Shown: positions 18,116-25,811 of the stretch, one piece after another
Layout: each line of letters opens with the position of its first letter
Numbering within the stretch: position 1 is the stretch's first letter
DNA from: Streptomyces sp. DH5
GTDB taxonomy: Bacteria; Actinomycetota; Actinomycetes; Streptomycetales; Streptomycetaceae
Length of the DNA: 64,000 nucleotides
NCBI RefSeq assembly: GCF_020873915.1
Contig: NZ_JAHWGP010000021.1
Span: forward strand, 62,001-126,000
Direction: 5' to 3'
Position numbers and translations under genes: made by a program
Notes under the pieces: model-generated
Told to the model about the DNA's origin: nothing
What the model saw: only the letters and a program-made list of their open reading frames with translations
Database searches by the model: none

Positions 18116-18901
18116 TCAGATCCCCTGCCAGTCCGGCTTGTTGGCGTAGGTGTGGCGGAAGTAGCCGGCGAGTTTCAGCTTGGCGGCGGCGGCCTCGTCG
18201 ACGACCACCGTGGCGTGCGGGTGCAGCTGGAGGGCGGACGCCGGGCAGACCGCGGCGACCGGGCCCTCGACGGTGGCGGCGACCGCGTCCGCCTTGCCCT
18301 CGCCGGTGGCCAGCAGGACCAGGTGGCGGGCCTCCAGGATGGTGCCGATGCCCTGGGTGATGACGTGGTGCGGGACGCGGGCGACGTCGTCGTCGAAGAA
18401 GCGGGCGTTGTCCCTCAGGGTCTGCTCGGTGAGCGTCTTGATGCGGGTGCGCGAGGCGAGCGAGGAGCACGGCTCGTTGAACCCGATGTGACCGTCCGTG
18501 CCGATGCCGAGCAGCTGGAGGTCGACGCCGCCGGCCGCGGCCAGCTCCCTGTCGTACGCCTCGCAGGCCCCCTGCACGTCCTCGGCCGTGCCGTCGGGCC
18601 CCATGAAGGCGTCCATGCCGATGCCGAGCGGCTCCAGCACCTGCCGCCGGAGCACCGAGCGGTAGGACTCGGGGTGGTCGGCGGGCAGCCCCACGTACTC
18701 GTCGAGCTGCGCGATCCGCGCCCGGGAGGTGTCCACGGCGCCGGCCCTCACCCTGGCCGTGAGGGCCCGGTAGACGGGCAGCGGCGTCGAACCGGTGGCG
18801 ACGCCCAGCAGGGCGTCGGGCTTGCGCCGCAGGAGTTGTGCCATGGCCTCGGCGACGAGCTCGCCGCCCGCCTCGGCGTCCGCAACGATGACGACTTCCA
18901 C
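18116..18901 (-). CDS. nagB: Glucosamine-6-phosphate deaminase NagB
   Basis: Converts glucosamine-6-phosphate, the inducer of DasR, to fructose-6-phosphate and ammonia. The GTG at 18901 gives 261 residues, the S. coelicolor length; an ATG at 18916 would add five. Family motifs are GVATGSTPLPVYRAL (phosphate loop), LDEYVGL (catalytic Asp), LLGIGTDGHIGFNEP (general base and His), and HVITQGIGTIL. It lies next to dasR on the same strand, and a dre-like site lies 62 bases upstream. That fits direct repression by DasR and a feedback loop in which NagB removes the DasR effector. Confidence 0.95.
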   Translation of the reverse strand: MEVVIVADAEAGGELVAEAMAQLLRRKPDALLGVATGSTPLPVYRALTARVRAGAVDTSRARIAQLDEYVGLPADHPESYRSVLRRQVLEPLGIGMDAFMGPDGTAEDVQGACEAYDRELAAAGGVDLQLLGIGTDGHIGFNEPCSSLASRTRIKTLTEQTLRDNARFFDDDVARVPHHVITQGIGTILEARHLVLLATGEGKADAVAATVEGPVAAVCPASALQLHPHATVVVDEAAAAKLKLAGYFRHTYANKPDWQGI

Positions 18902-18962
18902 GGTGGGCCTGCCCATCTTCAGGAGGACTCGACTGGGACGGTTCCCGGCGAGCGGGAACAGG

Positions 18963-18974
18963 TGGTTTAGACCA
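18963..18974. promoter_or_regulatory. dre-like DasR operator upstream of nagB
   Basis: TGGTTTAGACCA differs from the DasR core TGGTCTAGACCA at one base. It is 62 bases upstream of the chosen nagB start, the normal place for a repressing dre. Confidence 0.78.
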
Positions 18975-19181
18975 ATCTCAATCTAGCAGAGAGGCGCGCA
19001 GCCGGACGCGTCCCCTCTCCCGGCGGGACGGCCGGAGGTCCGCCCCCGCCCGCCGGAAATTGTCGCGGCCGTCCGGTCCGCGGACGGGACCCTTCGGGAT
19101 AGGCTGGATGGCGGACGCGCCTGGCTCCGGGCGGATCGCCGCCCGACAGCAAAGAACGACGTCCCGCGCATTTACAGGGAC

Positions 19182-19197
19182 AGTGGTCTAGTCCACA
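19182..19197. promoter_or_regulatory. Distal dre-like site between nagB and the sensor kinase gene
   Basis: AGTGGTCTAGTCCACA has one core mismatch to TGGTCTAGACCA and keeps extended symmetry outside the core. It lies about 280 bases upstream of nagB and 235 bases upstream of the divergent kinase gene, so its target is uncertain. It could be a remnant of a lost DasR-controlled gene. Confidence 0.6.
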
Positions 19198-19430
19198 ATG
19201 CGTAGCGAACACAGTGAACCTGCCTTCCCCGCACAGGAAGGCGGACCGAGGACCCGGAGCTCTCTGCCCTGACTGCCCCGGCTCCTCATCCACGGCCGAC
19301 CGGGACCGCACACCCCGCCGGCCGGAATTGCTCCGGGCTGCGGTGCCGGGAGGGTTGAGGGTCCCTCTCAGGCGCCGCGGCCCGCGGGTGTTCTCAGGGC
19401 CCGCGCCGACCCCCGGGTACGCTCGCTGAC

Positions 19431-20906
19431 GTGCCCTCCATGAACGAACTCGTACGCCAGCACACCGCCCTCGACGACACCGACCTCGAGTGGCTCCACC
19501 TGCTGGTCTCGGAGTGGCAGCTGCTCTCCGACCTCTCCTTCGCGGACCTGGTGCTGTGGGTTCCCACGCGCGACGGCACCCGCTACGTCTCGGTCGCGCA
19601 GATGCGGCCCAACACCGGGCCGACCTCCTACCAGGACGACATGGTCGGCCATCTCGTCCCGCGCGGCCGCCGGCCCATGCTGGACGCGGCCCTGGACGAG
19701 GGCCGCATCGTGCGCGAGGGGGACCCGGAGTGGCGCGAGGAGGTCCCCGTACGGGTCGAGTCCATCCCCGTGCGGCGTGAGGGCCGCGTCCTCGGCGTCA
19801 TCGCGCGCAACACCAACCTCCTCACCGTGCGCACCCCGAGCCGGCTGGAGCTCACCTATCTGCAGAGCGCCTCCGATCTCGCCCAGATGATCGCGGCCGG
19901 CGCCTTCCCGTTCGCGAACCAGCAGCTCGAGATGGACGCCTCTCCGCGCGTCGGCGACGGGCTGATCCGGCTGGACGCGGACGGCATCGTCCAGTACGCC
20001 TCCCCGAACGCCCTGTCCGCCTTCCACCGGATGGGCCTCGCCGCCGACCTGGTGGGCCATCACCTCGGCACGACCACCGCCGAACTGGCGCCGTCACGGG
20101 GCCCGGTCGACGAGGCGCTGGCCAAGGTCGCCAGCGGCTGGGCGCCCCGCGAGTTCGAGATCGAGGCGAACGACGGGGTGATCCAGTTCCGGGCGATCCC
20201 GCTCAAGCCCAAGGGGACGCGCATCGGGTCGCTGGTGCTGCTCCGCGACGTCACCGAACTTCGCCGCCGCGAACGCGAACTGATCACCAAGGACGCGACC
20301 ATCCGGGAGATCCACCACCGGGTGAAGAACAACCTCCAGACGGTGGCGGCGCTGCTGCGCCTCCAGGCCCGCCGCATCGGGTCCGAGCGCGGCCGTGCGG
20401 CGCTGGAGGAGGCCGTGCGCCGCGTGGGCTCCATCGCGATCGTCCACGAGACGCTGTCCCAGAACCTGGACGAGCGGGTCGAGTTCGACGAGATCGCCGA
20501 CCGGGTGCTCGCGATGGTCGCCGAGATCTCCCCCGGCAAGGTCAGCGGCCGGCGGTCGGGCCGCTTCGGCATACTCGACGCCGAGGTCGCCACCCCGCTG
20601 TCGATGGTGCTGACCGAGGTGCTGCAGAACGCTCTGGAGCACGGCTTCACCGAGGGGGAGACCGGTACGGTCGAGGTGTCCGCGGTCCGCGGCGGCACGT
20701 CGAAGGAGACCCGCCTGCTGGTCACCGTGCAGGACGACGGGGTGGGACTGCCCGAGGGCTTCGACCCGCACACCGCGGGCAACCTCGGCCTGCAGATCGT
20801 ACGGACCCTGGTGGAGGGCGAGTTGGGCGGCACCTTCGACATGGTGCCGGCCCCGGGGCGGGGCACCAGGGTGATCCTGGACATCCCCGTGCAGTCGCAC
20901 AAGTAG
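19431..20906 (+). CDS. pdtaS: PdtaS-type cytoplasmic sensor histidine kinase
   Basis: A 491-residue soluble kinase (GTG at 19431; ATG at 19440 is possible). Residues 1-160 are a GAF-like sensor (LVSEWQLLSDLSFADLVLW), about 175-275 a PAS domain (DGLIRLDADGIVQYASPNAL), and about 287-360 a HisKA_2 domain with IREIHHRVKNNLQTVAALL (phospho-acceptor His296). A HATPase domain (LQNALEHGF, DDGVGLP, GNLGLQIV) ends it. Order and sequence match M. tuberculosis PdtaS. PdtaS phosphorylates the antiterminator PdtaR and, in mycobacteria, responds to metal and nitric oxide. The convergent neighbour wblE is the counterpart of whiB1, which also lies beside pdtaS in M. tuberculosis. No response regulator is adjacent. 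Confidence 0.9.
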   Translation: MPSMNELVRQHTALDDTDLEWLHLLVSEWQLLSDLSFADLVLWVPTRDGTRYVSVAQMRPNTGPTSYQDDMVGHLVPRGRRPMLDAALDEGRIVREGDPEWREEVPVRVESIPVRREGRVLGVIARNTNLLTVRTPSRLELTYLQSASDLAQMIAAGAFPFANQQLEMDASPRVGDGLIRLDADGIVQYASPNALSAFHRMGLAADLVGHHLGTTTAELAPSRGPVDEALAKVASGWAPREFEIEANDGVIQFRAIPLKPKGTRIGSLVLLRDVTELRRRERELITKDATIREIHHRVKNNLQTVAALLRLQARRIGSERGRAALEEAVRRVGSIAIVHETLSQNLDERVEFDEIADRVLAMVAEISPGKVSGRRSGRFGILDAEVATPLSMVLTEVLQNALEHGFTEGETGTVEVSAVRGGTSKETRLLVTVQDDGVGLPEGFDPHTAGNLGLQIVRTLVEGELGGTFDMVPAPGRGTRVILDIPVQSHK

Positions 20907-20949
20907 CGGGCGCACACGTAGCGGGCGCAAGCGGCGGGCACGGCAAAAG

Positions 20950-20976
20950 GCCCCGGACCGGGAAACGGTCCGGGGC
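20950..20976. terminator. Bidirectional terminator between pdtaS and wblE
   Basis: Arms at 20950-20960 and 20966-20976 pair perfectly over 11 bases around GGAAA. On the minus strand the hairpin is followed by a short T-run (complement of 20945-20948), so it suits wblE transcripts as well as pdtaS. Confidence 0.8.
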
Positions 20977-21107
20977 TGATGCTCGTTCCTTCGGTGTTCC
21001 TCCTGCTCGGACTGTTCCGAGCACTCGGGAACTACGCGCTGCGGCTCGGGGGCGGGAGATGCGTACGCGGTGTACGCGCCGCCAAGCTCAGGCTGTCGAC
21101 AGGGGTG

Positions 21108-21365
21108 TCAGGCGGAGGCCTGACGGGCCCGGTTGCGGGCGGCGCGGCGCTTCATCGCGCGACGCTCGTCCTCGCTGAGACCACCCCAGACGCCGGAGTC
21201 CTGACCGGACTCGAGCGCCCACTGGAGGCAGCTCTCGATCACCGGGCAGCGACGGCAGACGGCCTTGGCTTCCTCGATCTGCAGCAGCGCGGGACCGGTG
21301 TTGCCGATGGGGAAGAAGAGCTCGGGGTCTTCCTCGCGGCAAACGGCGTTGTGACGCCAGTCCAT
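21108..21365 (-). CDS. wblE: WhiB-like iron-sulfur regulator WblE
   Basis: An 85-residue member of the WhiB family, which binds a nitric-oxide-sensitive [4Fe-4S] cluster and partners the primary sigma factor. Cluster ligands are Cys9, Cys37, Cys40 and Cys46 with the usual spacing. The family turn GVWGG follows, then a basic tail (KRRAARNRARQ) that contacts DNA. Length and sequence match S. coelicolor WblE, the WhiB1 counterpart, which is considered essential. The ATG at 21365 has AAGGAGAGG about ten bases upstream. A palindrome at 21408-21421 lies in the promoter region. Confidence 0.96.
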   Translation of the reverse strand: MDWRHNAVCREEDPELFFPIGNTGPALLQIEEAKAVCRRCPVIESCLQWALESGQDSGVWGGLSEDERRAMKRRAARNRARQASA

Positions 21366-21683
21366 GGCTGCTACCTCTCCTTGGTGTAACTGCAAGTGCT
21401 TGTGAATGTGAACGCTTTCACGAATCCCCCAACAAGTGAAGGGCCGATCGCCAGGTTCCCTGGCGTGGTCCTTGGTTTGTGAAGAGGGGTTCCGGAGATC
21501 TGTGGAGGCTGGTGCTACGCGCCGTCCCGATCGCCAAGAAGAGACTCGCAAACCTCAGCGGCGGATACAACCCCTTCCGAAAAGTTTTTTTTGATTCTTC
21601 GGTGTCGACTAGGTCACAGCCGTACTTCCATGGGGTGGATCCTGGCCTAAACGTTCGAGTGAAAGGACTTTCGCCCTTTCTGG
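21366..21683. other. wblE leader and promoter region
   Basis: No gene is supported here. The region has the wblE ribosome-binding site and an inverted repeat GTGAACGCTTTCAC (21408-21421, 5-base arms). An unusual T8 run lies at about 21586-21593 on the plus strand. AT content is clearly above the genome background, as expected for a strong promoter region. Confidence 0.6.
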
Positions 21684-22652
21684 TCACACAATCACACGCA
21701 GTGCACGGCGAACGCCTGTGAACGTCACGCTGGTTCGCAGCCCCAGGTGATCACCGTCCATCTGAAGGGGCAGTGGAACCTTCGAATGCAAGGTGAAGCG
21801 TGTCAGGTCGTGGCGGGACAGTGCGTGCTTGCCGTGGGGGCCGCGCTCCGGGGACGAAGTGAGCAACTGGGTGCCATACCGGGCAACCGCGGCGGTGGAC
21901 ATCCGGCTCAGACCGAAGAGGTCGAGGCCGGTATCGAACGAGGCCTTAGGTGACGCGTAGATCGGGCGATTGCCGAGAAACGTCCACGGCGAGGTGTTCG
22001 AGACTATGGACAGCACCAGATCGCTGACCGGCTCCTCGCCCGGATGCTCCAGCGTGATCACTCCGCGCCGGCGGTGCGGGTCGCCGAGCAGCTGACGGAC
22101 GACCTGACGCATGTACAGCGCGTGCGTGGACTTCCTGCCGCGCTCCCGCTGCTGCTCCACCCGGCCGACGACGCCCGCGTCGAAACCCAGTCCCGCGTTG
22201 AAGGTGAACCAGCGGCCCGGCACGGCCTCGTCCTCCGTGCCCGGAGTGCCCGAGGTCAGGCCCAGGCCCACGGTCCGCTCCCGGCCCTCGCGCAGCGCGT
22301 CCAGCAGCGCGCCGGTGGCCTCCACGGGCTGGTTGGGCAGCCCCAGGGCGCGGGCGAAGACATTGGTGGAGCCACCGGGGACCACGGCGAGGCCGGGCAG
22401 GTGCTCCGGGTCGGGTCCCGCGTGCAGCAGGCCGTTGACGACCTCGTTGACCGTGCCGTCCCCGCCGAGCGCGACCACCAGGTCGATGTCGTCGCTCTCC
22501 GCGGCCTGCCGGCCCAGGTCGCGCCCGTGCCCGCGGTACTCGGTGGTGACCGCCTCCAGCTTCATCTCGCTGGCGAGGGCGTGGATCAGCACGTCGCGCG
22601 TGCGCGCACTTGTGGTGGTTGCCGCCGGATTGACCACGAGGAGAGCACGCAT
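21684..22652 (-). CDS. Diacylglycerol/lipid kinase family protein
   Basis: A 322-residue cytoplasmic kinase of the DAGK/YegS-like family, which phosphorylates lipid hydroxyls. Key blocks are LLVVNPAATTTS at the N-terminus (nucleotide site), LVVALGGDGTVNEVVNGLL (the GGDGT catalytic-site motif), VVPGGSTNVFARALGLP, FTFNAGLGFDAGVV and a terminal LPLQMDGD block. The substrate (diacylglycerol, sphingosine or another lipid) cannot be read from sequence. It lies upstream of wblE on the same strand with 318 bases between them, and is divergent from a small membrane protein. No paralogue is visible in the window. Confidence 0.9.
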   Translation of the reverse strand: MRALLVVNPAATTTSARTRDVLIHALASEMKLEAVTTEYRGHGRDLGRQAAESDDIDLVVALGGDGTVNEVVNGLLHAGPDPEHLPGLAVVPGGSTNVFARALGLPNQPVEATGALLDALREGRERTVGLGLTSGTPGTEDEAVPGRWFTFNAGLGFDAGVVGRVEQQRERGRKSTHALYMRQVVRQLLGDPHRRRGVITLEHPGEEPVSDLVLSIVSNTSPWTFLGNRPIYASPKASFDTGLDLFGLSRMSTAAVARYGTQLLTSSPERGPHGKHALSRHDLTRFTLHSKVPLPLQMDGDHLGLRTSVTFTGVRRALRVIV

Positions 22653-22756
22653 GACGTGCAGGGTACCTACTGAGCGGTACCGGGCCCAGACCGAGGCCCG
22701 GCCGAGCGGGAGGCGAGGGCGTGAACCTCGCCACGGAAGGCCCCCGCGGCGAGGGC

Positions 22757-22768
22757 TACCCTTCAGGG
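22757..22768 (+). promoter_or_regulatory. -10 element of a probable leaderless promoter
   Basis: TACCCT at 22757-22762 lies six bases before the GTG at 22769, with no ribosome-binding site between. Transcription would start at or next to the start codon, a common Streptomyces arrangement for leaderless genes. Confidence 0.55.
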
Positions 22769-23242
22769 GTGAGCAGTGAGCAGACCCCCACCACCACCGC
22801 CCCGGACGGCACCGGCCCCCGCCCGCGCCGGCTGACGTACGCCGCGGCGCTGGCCGCCCTCGAAGGGGCCGCGCTGGTGGCCGTCGGGGTGTGGATGGCG
22901 GTGTTCGCCCTCACCGGTGCGCCGGACGACCGTCAGCAGGCCGTCACCGGCGGAGTGACGCTGGCCGCGCTCGCGCTGCTCCCGCTGATCGCCGCGCGGG
23001 GACTGTTCGCGCGGCGGAGCTGGAGCCGGGGTCCCGCCGTCATCACGCAGATCATCGCGCTGCCGGTGGCCTACAACCTGCTGGTGTCCGACGGGGTGGC
23101 CATCCCCGCCGGCGTCGTGCTCGCCCTCGTGGCGGTCACCACGCTCGTGCTGCTGGTCAACCCCGAGACGACCCGGGCTCTCGGCATCCGGGGACCCGGC
23201 AACGCCGAAGACGGGGACCCGGGTCCGGGGACCGGGGGCTGA
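22769..23242 (+). CDS. Four-span integral membrane protein of unknown function
   Basis: A 157-residue protein from the GTG at 22769. An upstream in-frame start at 22721 would add sixteen residues that do not look membrane-related. After a 20-residue polar head, four hydrophobic helices follow: YAAALAALEGAALVAVGVW, GGVTLAALALLPLIAARG, PAVITQIIALPVAYNLL and AGVVLALVAVTTLVLLV. The tail is acidic and glycine-rich. I recognise only the widespread actinobacterial type of small hypothetical membrane protein. It is convergent with sigH; nothing around it points to a function. Confidence 0.75.
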   Translation: MSSEQTPTTTAPDGTGPRPRRLTYAAALAALEGAALVAVGVWMAVFALTGAPDDRQQAVTGGVTLAALALLPLIAARGLFARRSWSRGPAVITQIIALPVAYNLLVSDGVAIPAGVVLALVAVTTLVLLVNPETTRALGIRGPGNAEDGDPGPGTGG

Positions 23243-23334
23243 CCGGGGAGGAACACCCCCGGCGCCCCGGAAGCCGGGACGACGGGTCCACGAGTCCCCG
23301 AGGAGGGGCCCACGAGTTCCTCGAGTCCGCCGGG

Positions 23335-24486
23335 TCACTCCTCCACGAGCAGCTTCTCCCGCAGCTGGGCCAGGGTGCGGGCCAGCAGCCGGGAGACGTG
23401 CATCTGCGAGATGCCGACCTCCTGCGCGATCTGCGACTGGGTCATGTTGCCGAAGAAGCGCAGCAGCAGGATCCGCTTCTCGCGCGGCGGCAGGTCCTCC
23501 AGCAGCGGTTTGAGCGACTCCCGGTACTCCACGCCCTCCAGCGCCTCGTCCTCGGCGCCGAGGGTGTCGGCCACCGCCGGGGACTCGTCGTCGGTGTCGG
23601 GCACGTCCAGGGACAGCGTGGAGTACGCGTTCGCCGACTCCAGGCCCTCCAGGACCTCCTCCTCGGAGATGGCCAGCTTCTCGGCCAGCTCGTGCACCGT
23701 GGGGGAGCGGCCGTGCAGCTGGGACAGCTCCGCCGTGGCGGTGGTGAGCGACAGCCGCAGCTCCTGGAGCCGGCGCGGCACCCGCACCGCCCAGCCCTTG
23801 TCGCGGAAGTGCCGCTTGATCTCACCCACGACCGTCGGAGTGGCGTACGTCGAGAACTCCACGCCCCGGTCGGGGTCGAAACGGTCCACCGACTTGATCA
23901 GCCCGATGGTGGCGACCTGGGTCAGGTCGTCCAGCGGCTCACCGCGGTTGCGGAAGCGGCGCGCGAGGTGCTCGACGAGCGGCAGGTGCATGCGCACCAG
24001 CCGGTTGCGCAGCTCCGCGTACTCGGGGGTGCCGTCCTGCAGCGCGCGCAGCTCGAGGAACAGGGCGCGCGCACCGCTGCGGTCCTGCGGGTTGTGATGC
24101 GCGTGCGTGCCGTGGGTGCCCGGCACGCCCGGTGTGCTCCGCGCGCCCTGGGTACCGGGCGTCCGCGGCGCCTCGTCCTCGGCGTGTCGCTCGTGCTCGC
24201 TCATCGCCTGGCCCGCTGCCCTTCCCCGAGCGCTCGCCTCGTCCGCCGTCGCCGGCTCCGTCCGCGCGGCGACGCCCCCGTCGCCCCGGCCGGTGCCGGC
24301 CGGGGGCGTGTTCCGCGCGGCACCGCCGGGCTGCCCGCCGCCCGGCGGGACGGTCTCCGTGGAGTCGTCCTCCGGATGCGGCCGGGCCTGCTCGGGGATG
24401 CCGTCGATGCCGTCCGGCACACGCTCGGCCGGCAGCTCCCGTGTGCCGCGTTCGTCGTCCCGCACCGGCCCGTCCTCGCTTCTCAC
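23335..24486 (-). CDS. sigH: Stress-response sigma factor SigH (SigB/F group)
   Basis: Directs osmotic and heat stress and sporulation genes. The GTG at 24486 overlaps the prsH stop and gives 383 residues. The first 95 or so are Gly/Pro/Glu-rich and have no sigma-factor homology. An internal ATG at 24204 gives 289 residues, which fits reports that S. coelicolor SigH occurs in several sizes. Core motifs are VRMHLPLVEHLARRF, LDDLTQVATIGLIKSVDRFD, EFSTYATPTVVGEIKRHFRD, GWAVRVPRRLQEL and the region 4 helix-turn-helix MTQSQIAQEVGISQMHVSRL. It is the last gene of the prsH-sigH operon, convergent with the membrane protein at 22769. Confidence 0.93.
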   Translation of the reverse strand: MRSEDGPVRDDERGTRELPAERVPDGIDGIPEQARPHPEDDSTETVPPGGGQPGGAARNTPPAGTGRGDGGVAARTEPATADEASARGRAAGQAMSEHERHAEDEAPRTPGTQGARSTPGVPGTHGTHAHHNPQDRSGARALFLELRALQDGTPEYAELRNRLVRMHLPLVEHLARRFRNRGEPLDDLTQVATIGLIKSVDRFDPDRGVEFSTYATPTVVGEIKRHFRDKGWAVRVPRRLQELRLSLTTATAELSQLHGRSPTVHELAEKLAISEEEVLEGLESANAYSTLSLDVPDTDDESPAVADTLGAEDEALEGVEYRESLKPLLEDLPPREKRILLLRFFGNMTQSQIAQEVGISQMHVSRLLARTLAQLREKLLVEE

Positions 24487-24896
24487 GCCGGCCCGGGTCC
24501 CGCGCCGCGCTGTTTGTAGAGGCTGATCGACACGGTCTTGTCCTCGTCCACGGCCGACGACACCTTGCCCGCGAGCGCGGACAGGACGGTCCAGGCGAAG
24601 GTGTCCCGCGACGGAGCGTGACCGTCCGTGGTCGGCGCCGAGACGGTCACCTCGAGCGAGTCGTCGACGAGCCGGAAGACACAGCTGAGCACCGACCCCG
24701 GCACGGCCTGCTGGAGCAGGATCGCGCACGCCTCGTCGACCGCGATGCGCAGGTCCTCGATCTCGTCGAGGGTGAAGTCCAAACGGGCCGCGAGGCCGGC
24801 CGTGGCCGTACGCAGCACCGACAGGTAGGCCCCCGCGGCCGGCAGCCGGACTTCCACGAAGTCCTGGGTCGCGGGCTCGCCTGCGATCTGGGACAC
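24483..24896 (-). CDS. prsH: Anti-sigma factor PrsH/UshX (RsbW-like kinase fold)
   Basis: A 137-residue GHKL-fold anti-sigma factor that binds SigH. The GTG at 24896 has GGAGG eleven to seven bases upstream and gives the length known in S. coelicolor; a TTG at 24908 is the alternative. ATP-site features are LRIAVDEACAILLQ (N-box region) and the SRDTFAWTVLSALAGKV segment. The stop overlaps the GTG of sigH by four bases, so the two proteins are made together. An antagonist is not encoded in the window. The promoter region upstream is long (about 400 bases). Confidence 0.92.
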   Translation of the reverse strand: MSQIAGEPATQDFVEVRLPAAGAYLSVLRTATAGLAARLDFTLDEIEDLRIAVDEACAILLQQAVPGSVLSCVFRLVDDSLEVTVSAPTTDGHAPSRDTFAWTVLSALAGKVSSAVDEDKTVSISLYKQRGAGPGPA

Positions 24897-25299
24897 CCTC
24901 ACCTCCAAGGTGGTACAAGCGTTTCAGGGCCGGTTCGCCCCCGGGCAACGCGCTACGTGGTTCAGCGGTGACGCTATCGCGCTCCCAGCGGTCCTGTCCC
25001 GGGACCCCGGCCACATGCTGTCACTCATAGTAAAACTACGGACACGCTGCGTGGCTAGGGGTCTGCGGCTCCCAAATGGGAAGAGCGCGCGCCGCATTGA
25101 CGTACCCAGACGCCGGACCGTCGAACCGTCCGGCCCCCCGGGCCGCACCGGCGTGCCGGTGCGGCGAGGAGTCGCAGCATCCGACGTGGCCGCGGGCCGG
25201 GCAGCGCGTCGGCGTGCGTGCACTGTTTCATGACGGCCACAGTACGACGGGCGCGCGGGCGACCGCGTCGGAAAGCGAGGGCGGCCGGACGCGGATGCG
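24897..25299. other. prsH-sigH promoter region
   Basis: No gene is supported. The sigH operon is known to have several promoters, one of them SigH-dependent. I found no convincing GTTT/GGGTA pair by eye in this copy. An AT-richer stretch lies at about 25016-25040 (complement contains GTAGTTTTACTATGAG), the likeliest core promoter area. Confidence 0.5.
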
Positions 25300-25740
25300 A
25301 TGCCCCTGCTGTTGCTGGTGGCGGCGGTGGCCGTCGTGGTGTGGTGCCCGTGGGCGTACCCGGCGACCTGGCTGCCGCCGATGCCGCCGGCGGGGATCAG
25401 GGAGCGCGAGGGGAGGCCCGGCCGGAAGAGCCCGTTCCTGGTGGTGTGGGCCGGCGCCACTCGCCGACCGGCCGCGCAGCGTCCTGGAGCGCGGACGCAA
25501 CACCGTCCGGGAACGGCCCGGGCAGGTCGCCCCGGTCCCCGGGGAGCCGGTGGACCACACCTGCCGGCGGCCGGCACGGGAGGTGATCGGCGCAGAGCGT
25601 GCGAGGTCTCCGTCAGGCTGCGCGACGGCCGCCACATCGACGACGAGGTGCTCCGGACACTGCTGCGCCGCCTGGACCTGGAGGAGGCGGCCGCCCACCG
25701 CGAGACGATCCTGACCGCCCGCCCCGAGCCTCCGGATCGA
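25300..25740 (+). pseudogene. Broken gene for a small membrane-anchored protein (two frameshifts)
   Basis: From the ATG at 25300, frame 1 encodes a hydrophobic N-terminus (MPLLLLVAAVAVVVW, then WAYPATWLPPMPPAG) with normal codon use up to about 25455. Sensible coding then moves to frame 2 (PLADRPRSVLERGRNT, RPAREVIGAERARS) until about 25600. It then returns to frame 1 (SVRLRDGRHIDDEVLRTLL, LDLEEAAAHRETILTA). Each segment has high third-position GC only in its own frame. The simplest reading is one ancestral gene of about 145 codons with two compensating shifts. Frame 1 then runs on without a natural end into the convergent gene. A base-calling error is possible but would have to occur twice. 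Confidence 0.65.
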
Positions 25741-25811
25741 TCCGCCCCCGGAGTTCCGGGCCCGCCGTCGTCCCGGGGCGAGCCGCGACCGCGCGGTCGC
25801 GGTTCCGGGCC

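Larger units (their letters stand above)
18902..19430. other. Divergent spacer between nagB and the sensor kinase gene, with two dre-like sites
   Basis: No gene is supported in these 529 bases. They hold the nagB promoter region with the dre-like site at 18963, the second dre-like site at 19182, and a short hairpin near 19211-19233. They also carry the promoter of the plus-strand kinase gene, for which I see no clear consensus. Confidence 0.7.

Noticed and set aside
19211-19233. Short hairpin (GCCTTCC/GGAAGGC) upstream of the PdtaS-type kinase
   Set aside because: The arms are short and there is no downstream T-run or nearby gene end, so I do not call it a terminator.
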